In this document: positions 1 through 7,044 of the stretch, in pieces
Position numbering within the stretch: position 1 is the first letter of the stretch
How the letters are laid out: each line of letters starts with the position of its first letter
DNA from: Mycobacterium sp. EPa45
GTDB taxonomy: Bacteria > Actinomycetota > Actinomycetes > Mycobacteriales > Mycobacteriaceae
Reading direction: 5' to 3'
Length of the DNA: 64,000 bases
Assembly: GCF_001021385.1 (NCBI RefSeq)
Contig: NZ_CP011773.1
Location: forward strand, 2,480,001-2,544,000
Made by a program: the position numbers and the translations under genes
Notes under the pieces: generated by a model
The model's database searches: none
Told to the model about the DNA's origin: nothing
The model's input: the letters and a program-made list of their open reading frames with translations, nothing else

Positions 1-1
1 G

Positions 2-265
2 CTGACAATCGCTGGCGATGGGGCGGTCAGCATGCGGGTACACGAACGGGGTGTCGGCGAAACGCGCTCCTGCGGTACCGGGACGGTGGCCGCCGCGGTC
101 GCCGCGCTCAACCACCTCAACCTCTCGACCGGAACGCTGCGGGTCCGCATCCCCGGCGGCGAGGTCACCGTCGAGGTCAGCCACACCTCCAGCTCGCTTC
201 GCGGGCCGTCGGTGCTCGTTGCGCACGGCGAACTCGCCGACACTTGGTGGGCGGCCCAACACTGA
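2..265 (+). CDS. dapF: diaminopimelate epimerase, C-terminal part (5' end outside window)
   Basis: This is the last 87 codons of DapF, which converts LL- to meso-diaminopimelate for lysine and peptidoglycan synthesis in the cytoplasm. The frame is open to the left edge, so the gene begins upstream of the window. The signature [13 protein letters not shown] contains the second catalytic cysteine and the phosphate-binding Gly-Thr, and is followed by the usual PGGEV beta-hairpin and the LRGPS motif. hflX begins 57 bases downstream in the same direction, the same neighbour as in M. tuberculosis. The family assignment is secure; only the N-terminal half with the first cysteine cannot be seen. Confidence 0.95.
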   Translation: MTIAGDGAVSMRVHERGVGETRSCGTGTVAAAVAALNHLNLSTGTLRVRIPGGEVTVEVSHTSSSLRGPSVLVAHGELADTWWAAQH

Positions 266-322
266 CGGCACGTTATTCGGATGCACGACGTTGGACAGGC
301 GTGACACCATCGATTACCGCTT

Positions 323-1738
323 ATGACACAGACGCCTATGACCAAAGCTAATTCTCCCGACCCCAGTGTCGGCGAACTCGCGCTCGAGGACCGCGCCGCC
401 CTGCGGCGCGTCGCCGGGCTGTCCACCGAACTCACCGACGTCTCCGAGGTCGAATACCGTCAGCTGCGGCTGGAACGGGTGGTCCTGGTGGGGGTGTGGA
501 CCGAAGGCAGCGCCGCCGACTCCGAGGCGAGCCTGGCCGAGCTGGCCGCACTGGCCGAAACCGCGGGCTCCGAGGTGCTGGAAGGTCTGATCCAGCGCCG
601 GGACAAGCCCGACCCGTCCACCTACATCGGCTCCGGCAAAGCCCAGGAGCTGCGCCAGATCGTGATCGCGACCGGTGCGGACACCGTGATCTGCGACGGC
701 GAGCTCAGCCCTGCCCAGCTCAACGCGCTGGAAAAGGTGGTCAAGGTCAAGGTGATCGACCGGACTGCCCTGATCCTCGACATCTTCGCCCAGCACGCCA
801 CCAGCCGGGAAGGCAAGGCGCAGGTGGCGTACGCGCAGATGGAGTACATGCTGCCGCGGCTGCGCGGCTGGGGTGAGTCGATGTCCCGGCAGGGCGGTGG
901 CGCCGGCGGCAGCGGTGGCGGCGTGGGCACGCGCGGTCCGGGTGAGACGAAGATCGAGACCGATCGTCGCCGCATTCGCGAGCGAATGTCCAAGCTGCGC
1001 CGCGAGATCAAGGACATGAAGCAGATCCGCGACACGCAACGCAGCCGCCGGCTGCACAGCGACACCGCGTCGATCGCGATCGTCGGCTACACCAATGCCG
1101 GCAAGTCCAGCCTTCTCAACGCGCTGACGGGCGCCGGTGTGCTGGTGCAGAACGCGTTGTTCGCCACCCTCGAACCGACCACTCGCCGAGGCGAATTGGA
1201 CGACGGACGGCCGTTCGTGCTGACCGACACCGTCGGGTTCGTCCGGCACCTGCCCACCCAGCTGGTCGAGGCGTTCCGCTCCACCCTCGAAGAGGTGGTG
1301 GACGCCGACCTGCTGGTGCACGTGGTGGACGGCTCCGACAGCAACCCGCTGGCCCAGATCGAGGCGGTGCGTCAGGTCATCCGCGAGGTGCAGAACGACC
1401 ACCACGCGCCGCCCGCGCCGGAGCTGTTGGTGGTCAACAAGATCGATGCCGCCGACGACCTGACGCTGGCTCAGTTACGCCGCGCGCTGCCCGGTGCGGT
1501 CTTCGTCTCGGCGCACACGGGGGAGGGACTGCCGCGGCTGCGCAGCCGGCTGGGCGAGCTCATCGAGCCGCGTGAGGTCACCGTCGACGTGACGATCCCG
1601 TACGACCGGGGTGATCTGGTCGCGCGGTTGCACAGCGACGGACATGTCGATGCCGTCGAGCACACCGACGCGGGCACCCGCCTGAAAGCTCGGGTGCCCG
1701 CTGCGCTGGCCGCCGGCCTGCGCGACTTCAGCAGCTAG
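323..1738 (+). CDS. hflX: GTPase HflX (ribosome-splitting GTPase)
   Basis: A 471-residue cytoplasmic GTPase of the Obg-HflX superfamily. Known members bind the 50S subunit and split stalled ribosomes after stress; in mycobacteria HflX is linked to antibiotic tolerance. The N-terminal HflX domain (about 50-200, with YIGSGKAQEL) is followed by a glycine-rich linker ending in GTRGPGETKIETDRR, a basic helix, and the G domain with G1 GYTNAGKSS near residue 254, G3 DTVGF and G4 NKID. A second ATG lies five codons in (338) and could be the real start. The 3' end overlaps the convergent PE-PPE gene by 4 bases. Confidence 0.95.
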   Translation: MTQTPMTKANSPDPSVGELALEDRAALRRVAGLSTELTDVSEVEYRQLRLERVVLVGVWTEGSAADSEASLAELAALAETAGSEVLEGLIQRRDKPDPSTYIGSGKAQELRQIVIATGADTVICDGELSPAQLNALEKVVKVKVIDRTALILDIFAQHATSREGKAQVAYAQMEYMLPRLRGWGESMSRQGGGAGGSGGGVGTRGPGETKIETDRRRIRERMSKLRREIKDMKQIRDTQRSRRLHSDTASIAIVGYTNAGKSSLLNALTGAGVLVQNALFATLEPTTRRGELDDGRPFVLTDTVGFVRHLPTQLVEAFRSTLEEVVDADLLVHVVDGSDSNPLAQIEAVRQVIREVQNDHHAPPAPELLVVNKIDAADDLTLAQLRRALPGAVFVSAHTGEGLPRLRSRLGELIEPREVTVDVTIPYDRGDLVARLHSDGHVDAVEHTDAGTRLKARVPAALAAGLRDFSS

Positions 1739-3156
1739 GCAGCGTCTTTCGCCGACGCGCCCTGTCCGGAAGCGCTCGGCTTGCCGCTCCTGCCCGTACC
1801 CGACTTGGCTGGCTTGTCGGCACTCTTCGCATCGCCACCGGTCTTGGGATTCTCGGATTTGGCCACCAGGCTGGGCTTCGGAGAGGCCTTGCGCTGCACC
1901 GGCTTCGATGCAGTCTCGGTGACCGTCTTCTTCTCGACGGCCGGCGCGCCGGTGGTCGCCGCGGCCAGCGTGCTCGCCGGGGCCGGCGCGGACGGCGCTG
2001 CAGGAACCGCCACGCCGAGGTCACCCAGTGCGTCGTGGATACCCTGGACGGCCGCCGTGGCGAGGTCGACGGTCAGCTTCACGGGGTTGATCGGGGTGAA
2101 GATGTTGAACGGCATCGGCTGGCCGTAATTGCTTCGGTCGTAACCGGTTTCGATGAGTACCCGGGTGACCGGCGAGATCAGGTCGACGAACGGCTTGATG
2201 ATCGCGGTGGTGCCTGTCGCGGCGCCGATGTCCAGCAGCGGCTGCATGATCGGCAGCGTCTTGGCCGGGATGGTGATGTACAGCGTGTCGTTGTAGGTCT
2301 GGCAGTTCTTCGGGCTCTGCGAGCAGTCGATGGCCTGCTCGAGCTCGGGAATCGTGTAGCCGTAGGGGAGCTCGGTCGGCGGCTGGGTCCCGCGCGGCGA
2401 GAGGTAATTGCCGTGGATGTACCAGAACCCGGCCAGCGCGTTCAGGTCAGCCAGCAGGTTGAGCGGGTTGGCCGGGAAGTCGGCCACGCCGTCGTACTGG
2501 AACGCGATGTCGGTGGTGTTCACCGCAGGCAGGACTGTGGTGTCGGTGGGGGCCGGCTGGCCGAAGGTGGCATCCAGGATCGGGACCGTGCCGAGCATGG
2601 CCAGCCGCTCGAACAGGCCGCCGTTCGGACGTTGGGGGTCGCCGATCAGGACGAAGGAGTACCGGTCGGGGATGACTCCGCCGTTGGCATCGGCGAGCTG
2701 GCGCTTGACGATGTTCGAGACCGTCGCGCCCTGCGAGTACCCGAAGATCACGACGTCTTCATTCGGGTCCGCTGCGTTCACCGCATCGATCTTCTGGTTG
2801 AGGCTCAGCACACCGCTGGCCACCGACACGTTCCACTTCGCACCGCTCAGACCGCCCCAGCCCGCGAACGGGAACGGCCAGAACTGCGCCGTATAGGGCA
2901 CCGGCTGGGGTGTGCAGACCGTTGCGCAGGCCGGATCGAGCGGCTGGATGTAGTAGTTCACTGCGTTCGGCATGTAGTTAGTGCCCAGCGGTGGCACCGA
3001 CGGGTCAGGAGTCCCGGTGCCCGGGACGATCAGGGCTACCGCCGCCAAGCTGACGGCAGCGGTGATGGTGCTGGTGATCGCGAGGACGGTGGCGGCGATC
3101 ATCGCCAGGGCGGCCACCATCGCCGCGCGTGCGGCGGTGCGAATATTTTGGCGCAT
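1735..3156 (-). CDS. secreted PE-PPE-domain serine esterase (cutinase-like fold)
   Basis: A 473-residue protein with a hydrophobic N-terminal segment (about 12-45), likely a signal or anchor, followed by a PE-PPE C-terminal domain (the alpha/beta serine hydrolase fold fused to some PE/PPE proteins). The nucleophile elbow GYSQG places the serine at 141, and FVLIGDPQRPNGG and WYIHGNYLSP are typical later motifs. No PE or PPE N-terminal domain is present, so this is the stand-alone form. Residues after about 400 form a Lys/Ala/Ser/Pro-rich tail that is probably disordered. It lies downstream of the BisC-type gene on the same strand. Substrate is unknown; short-chain ester or cell-envelope lipid hydrolysis is an inference from the family. 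Confidence 0.85.
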   Translation of the reverse strand: MRQNIRTAARAAMVAALAMIAATVLAITSTITAAVSLAAVALIVPGTGTPDPSVPPLGTNYMPNAVNYYIQPLDPACATVCTPQPVPYTAQFWPFPFAGWGGLSGAKWNVSVASGVLSLNQKIDAVNAADPNEDVVIFGYSQGATVSNIVKRQLADANGGVIPDRYSFVLIGDPQRPNGGLFERLAMLGTVPILDATFGQPAPTDTTVLPAVNTTDIAFQYDGVADFPANPLNLLADLNALAGFWYIHGNYLSPRGTQPPTELPYGYTIPELEQAIDCSQSPKNCQTYNDTLYITIPAKTLPIMQPLLDIGAATGTTAIIKPFVDLISPVTRVLIETGYDRSNYGQPMPFNIFTPINPVKLTVDLATAAVQGIHDALGDLGVAVPAAPSAPAPASTLAAATTGAPAVEKKTVTETASKPVQRKASPKPSLVAKSENPKTGGDAKSADKPAKSGTGRSGKPSASGQGASAKDAA

Positions 3157-3252
3157 CAGCTAACTTTCTTCATCGAAATCAAGATTGCTGCGATCATGGC
3201 ATGAGCAGACTTATGCGCGCAGTTGAACGTGAGAAAAACCTGAGAAACGTCG

Positions 3253-5535
3253 CTACCGAATCACCGGGGGCTGGTGCGCGCGCACCGGCGGCAGCGGATC
3301 GGTGAATTTCTCCACCTGAACCAGGACGGCCGCGCCCGTGCAACCGCGGGCCAGTGACGAGGTTCCGATGTCGTCGGTCAGCACATTGGGATTGCCGTGC
3401 ACGCACATCGAATCCGGGTCCGAGGGATCCAGCGGGTCGTACCAGGCCCCGGTCGACAGCTGCACCACCCGCGGCCGCAGCGCGTCGTCGATGACGACCC
3501 CGGCCAGGCAGGATCCGCGGTCGTTGAACACACGCACCACGTCACCGCCGGCCAGCCCGCGCTGTGCGGCATCGGTGGAATGCATCCGAAGGGGCTCGCG
3601 CCCTTGGATTTTCGCGTTCTGGCTGACCGCTCCGCCGTCGAGCTGGCCATGCAGCCGGGTGGCCGGCTGGTTCGCGATCAGGTGAAGGGGGAAACGCTGA
3701 GCGCGTTCGCCGCCCAGCCACTCCGCGGGCTCGTACCAGCGGGGGTGGCCGGCGCAATCGGGGTAAGCGAACCCGGCGATGTCGTCGGAGAAGATTTCGA
3801 TCCTGCCGCTCGGTGTGGCCAGCGCGTGCGACAGCGGGTCGGCGCGGAAGTCGGCCAGAAGGGTAAGTCCGGTCTCGACCGGAAGTCGCAGGACGCCGTC
3901 GGCCCAGAACTGGTCGAAGTCGGGGACTGCGAATTCGATTTCGGCCGACCATTTTTCGTACATGTGCTCCAGCCACTGGCGGGCGGTACGACCTGAAGTG
4001 AACTGCTCGCCGAAGCCAAGTCGCTGCGCAAGCCCGGCGAAGGTGGTGTAGTCGTCGCGGGAATCCTCGTACGGCGGTGCCAGCGCGGGCATCGCGACCA
4101 GCAGCGGGTCGTTACGGGATCCGGAGAAGTCGTCGCGTTCGAAGGCGGTGGTGGAGGGCACGACGACATCGGCGTGCCGAGCCATCGGCGTCCAATACGG
4201 ATCGTGCACCACGACCGTGTCGACCCGGCCGAGCGCGCGACGCAGCCGCGGCAGGTTCTGGTGGTGGTGAAAGGGATTGCCGCCGGCCCAGTACACGCAC
4301 TTGATTTCGGGGTAGGTCAGGGTGCGCCCGTTGTAGGTGAAGCTCTCACCCGGATGCAGCAGCATGTCGCTGACCGCCGCGACGGGGATGAACGTCTGAA
4401 CCGGGTTGTAGCCCTGGGGGAGCGACGGCAGGCGGTACCGCAGCGGCGGCAGCCCTGGTTCGTTCATTGAGCCGTACCCGTGGCCGAATCCGCCTCCGGG
4501 AAGCCCGATTTGGCCTAGCATAGCCGCCAGGGTCAACCCCATCCAGGGTGCTTGCTCGCCGTGGCGGAGCCGCTGCAGTGACCAGCTGACAGTCACGATC
4601 GTGCGTTGCGCGGCCATCGTCGTGGCCAGTTCGGCGAGCACCGCGGCGTCGATGCCGCAGATGCCCGCAGCCCACTGCGGCGACTTCGGCTCGCCGTCGT
4701 CGGCGCCGAGCAGATAACGCTCGAACCGCTCGTATCCGGTGCAGTAGGTGTCGAGGAACTCCCGATCGGCAAGATTCTCCACGGCCAGCACGTATCCGAG
4801 TGCGAGCATGATCGCCACGTCGGTGCCGGGAACGGCAGGCAACCAGCGGCAGTCGCCGTCGACGTCGCTGCGCAGCGGGCTGATCGAAACGATGCGTCCA
4901 CCCTTGGCGCGGAACCGCTGCAGCGCCTCGCGCGCCGGGTGGCCGGTGGTGCCGCCGTGGTTGATCCCGGTGTTCTTCAGGTTCACGCCCCCGAAGCACA
5001 CCAGCAGATCGGTGTGCTCGACGATGACGTTCCATTCCGTCGACCGCTTGAACAGGTCGTCATGGGTTCCGACCACCCGCGGCATGATCACCCCGGTGGC
5101 GCCCAGGCTGTACGAGTGCCGCGAAAACGTATATCCACCAAGCAGTTTCAGGAACCGGTGCACCTGACTCTGTGCGTGGTGAAACCGGCCTGCGCTGGCC
5201 CAGCCGTAGGACCCGCCGTAGATGGCCTCGTTGCCGTAGGTGTCGACCACCCGGCGAAGCTCGCCGGCAAGCAGCTCGGTGAGCTCATCCCAGTCCACCG
5301 CGACGAACTCGTCGGCGCCCCGTGCGGTGCTCGGTCCGGGGCCGTCGCGCAGCCATCCGCGACGAACGGCCGGTGTGGCGATGCGCGACGAATGCCTCAG
5401 CGAACCGGGGATGTTGCCGAGCAGGGGAGAGGGGTCGGCATCACCGGGGAACGGGGTGACCGCAGTGATCTCGCCGTCGGCGACCTCGGCGTTGAACGCA
5501 CCCCAGTGGGTGAGGCTGCTGCGAGCGTCGCGCAC
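3253..5535 (-). CDS. bisC: molybdopterin-dependent oxidoreductase, BisC/TorA type
   Basis: A 760-residue member of the DMSO reductase family, closest in character to biotin sulfoxide and TMAO reductases. These use bis-MGD molybdenum to reduce S-oxides or N-oxides. The N-terminus goes directly into the THWGAF strand with no Tat signal and no [4Fe-4S] cysteines, so a cytoplasmic enzyme like E. coli BisC is likely. The region RHSYSLGA supplies the presumed serine molybdenum ligand (Ser143). The C-terminal molydop-binding barrel starts near FPLHLIANQPATRLHGQLD. An M. tuberculosis homologue lies at another locus, so its position here is an insertion relative to that map. The exact substrate cannot be read from sequence. 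Confidence 0.87.
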   Translation of the reverse strand: MRDARSSLTHWGAFNAEVADGEITAVTPFPGDADPSPLLGNIPGSLRHSSRIATPAVRRGWLRDGPGPSTARGADEFVAVDWDELTELLAGELRRVVDTYGNEAIYGGSYGWASAGRFHHAQSQVHRFLKLLGGYTFSRHSYSLGATGVIMPRVVGTHDDLFKRSTEWNVIVEHTDLLVCFGGVNLKNTGINHGGTTGHPAREALQRFRAKGGRIVSISPLRSDVDGDCRWLPAVPGTDVAIMLALGYVLAVENLADREFLDTYCTGYERFERYLLGADDGEPKSPQWAAGICGIDAAVLAELATTMAAQRTIVTVSWSLQRLRHGEQAPWMGLTLAAMLGQIGLPGGGFGHGYGSMNEPGLPPLRYRLPSLPQGYNPVQTFIPVAAVSDMLLHPGESFTYNGRTLTYPEIKCVYWAGGNPFHHHQNLPRLRRALGRVDTVVVHDPYWTPMARHADVVVPSTTAFERDDFSGSRNDPLLVAMPALAPPYEDSRDDYTTFAGLAQRLGFGEQFTSGRTARQWLEHMYEKWSAEIEFAVPDFDQFWADGVLRLPVETGLTLLADFRADPLSHALATPSGRIEIFSDDIAGFAYPDCAGHPRWYEPAEWLGGERAQRFPLHLIANQPATRLHGQLDGGAVSQNAKIQGREPLRMHSTDAAQRGLAGGDVVRVFNDRGSCLAGVVIDDALRPRVVQLSTGAWYDPLDPSDPDSMCVHGNPNVLTDDIGTSSLARGCTGAAVLVQVEKFTDPLPPVRAHQPPVIR

Positions 5536-5578
5536 CCCGTGATTCTATGCGGCGGAGCCACGACCTGTGACTTTGGCG

Positions 5579-5596
5579 ACCAACCATCCGGTTGGT
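5579..5596. promoter_or_regulatory. TetR-family-type operator palindrome upstream of the acyl-CoA dehydrogenase
   Basis: ACCAACCATCCGGTTGGT is a perfect inverted repeat with 7-base arms and a 4-base centre, 43 bases before the ATG at 5639. Aacc/ggtt palindromes of this kind are common operators of actinobacterial TetR repressors that control fatty-acid degradation genes. No TetR gene lies nearby, so the regulator would act from elsewhere. The palindrome is seen directly; the regulator class is inferred. Confidence 0.6.
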
Positions 5597-5638
5597 TATC
5601 CTCATTCGCAAACCCACAGTGCAGTCCGGAGGGAAGTC

Positions 5639-6823
5639 ATGGCCGTGCAGAAGACCCCCGAGAAGAACGCAACCGTGAAGTATGTGCGGACGCTGTTCGA
5701 GCCCGAGCACGAACTGTTCCGTGAGGCTTACCGGTCGTTCCTCGAACGGCACGTCGCCCCGTTCCACGAGCAGTGGGAAAAGGACAAGATCGTCGACCGC
5801 GGGGTCTGGCTCGAGGCCGGCAAGCAGGGCTTCCTCGGGATGGCGGTGCCGGAGGAATTCGGCGGCGGCGGCAACGCCGACTTCCGCTACAACGTGATCC
5901 TCACCGAGGAAACCGCGGCGGGACGCTATAGCGGCCTCGGATTCGGCCTGCACAACGACGTCGTCGCCCCCTATCTGCTGGAGCTGACCACCGAGGAGCA
6001 GAAGCAGCGCTGGCTGCCCAAGTTCTGCAGCGGCGAGTACATCACCGCGATCGCGATGACCGAGCCGGGCACCGGCAGCGACCTGCAGGGGATCAAGACA
6101 CGGGCGGTCAAACAGGGCGACCACTACGTGCTCAACGGCTCGAAGACGTTCATCACCAACGGCGTCAACGCCGACCTGGTGATCGTGGTGGCCCAGACCG
6201 ACCCCGAGAAGGGCGCGCTGGGCTTCTCGCTGCTGGTCGTGGAGCGCGGCATGGAGGGCTTCGAGCGCGGACGCCACCTCGACAAGATCGGCCTGGACGC
6301 CCAGGACACTGCCGAACTGTCCTTCACCGACGTCAAGGTCCCTGCCGAGAACCTGCTCGGCGAGGAGGGACAGGGCTTCATCTACCTGATGCAGAACCTG
6401 CCGCAGGAGCGCCTCAACATCGCGGTGATGGCGGCTGCCGCCATGGAAAGCGTCCTTGAGCAGACCCTGCAGTACACCAAGGAGCGCAAGGCGTTCGGCA
6501 AGCCGATCGGCAGCCAGCAGAACAGCCGTTTCCTGTTGGCCGAGTTGGCCACCGAAACGACTGCGGTCCGCATCATGGTCGACGAGTTCATCCGGCTGCA
6601 CCTCGACCGCAACCTGACCGCCGAGCAGGCCTCGATGGCCAAGTGGTATTCGACCGAGAAGCAGGTTCATCTCGTCGACCGCTGCCTGCAGCTGCATGGC
6701 GGATACGGCTACATGCGTGAATATCCCGTGGCGAAGGCCTACCTCGACGCCCGCGTTCAGACGATTTACGGCGGCACGACCGAGATCATGAAGGAGATCA
6801 TCGGCCGCAGCCTGGGCGTCTAG
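5639..6823 (+). CDS. fadE20: acyl-CoA dehydrogenase, long-chain type
   Basis: A 394-residue flavoprotein catalysing the first oxidation of acyl-CoA in beta-oxidation. The start at 5639 is chosen because GGAGGG sits just upstream; an in-frame codon at 5567 lies before the operator and is unlikely. The sequence follows long-chain acyl-CoA dehydrogenase: MTEPGTGSD for FAD/substrate contact, LPQERL with the probable catalytic glutamate at about residue 257, the QLHGGYGYMREYP block, and YGGTTEI in place of the YEGT form that carries the base in medium-chain enzymes. Position between hflX and the LGFP gene matches fadE20 of M. tuberculosis. A TetR-type palindrome upstream suggests induction by an acyl ligand. 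Confidence 0.9.
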   Translation: MAVQKTPEKNATVKYVRTLFEPEHELFREAYRSFLERHVAPFHEQWEKDKIVDRGVWLEAGKQGFLGMAVPEEFGGGGNADFRYNVILTEETAAGRYSGLGFGLHNDVVAPYLLELTTEEQKQRWLPKFCSGEYITAIAMTEPGTGSDLQGIKTRAVKQGDHYVLNGSKTFITNGVNADLVIVVAQTDPEKGALGFSLLVVERGMEGFERGRHLDKIGLDAQDTAELSFTDVKVPAENLLGEEGQGFIYLMQNLPQERLNIAVMAAAAMESVLEQTLQYTKERKAFGKPIGSQQNSRFLLAELATETTAVRIMVDEFIRLHLDRNLTAEQASMAKWYSTEKQVHLVDRCLQLHGGYGYMREYPVAKAYLDARVQTIYGGTTEIMKEIIGRSLGV

Positions 6824-6853
6824 CTCAGGCTAAGGCCGCTGAACTGCGCTTTT

Positions 6854-6880
6854 CGTTCCGCGCGACCGATCATCGGAACG
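6854..6880. repeat. perfect 7-bp inverted repeat in intergenic region
   Basis: CGTTCCG and CGGAACG flank a 13-base loop, 30 bases after the acyl-CoA dehydrogenase stop. No T-tract follows. It may be an RNA hairpin at the end of that transcript or a protein-binding site; the sequence does not decide. Confidence 0.4.
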
Positions 6881-6896
6881 CCCGGAACCAGCGATG

Positions 6897-6920
6897 AGCC
6901 CGGGCTTGTCCTGGGCTTTT
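6897..6920 (+). terminator. candidate intrinsic terminator after the acyl-CoA dehydrogenase gene
   Basis: AGCCCGGG pairs with CCTGGGCT (one G-T wobble) around a 5-base CTTGT loop and is followed by TTTT. This is one of few hairpins in the window with a T-tract, and it sits 74 bases after the stop codon at 6823, before the next co-directional gene. Confidence 0.55.
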
Positions 6921-7044
6921 CGCGTATTTCCGCCCGTCAGCGCATCGGTTATCTGACAGAAACGCCGCGTGTCGTGAGGTGCTGAAGCAGAGTTGGCGCG
7001 GAGGATGAGGGGAAGCATCTTGACCGAAACTGCGGGGAGAGTGC

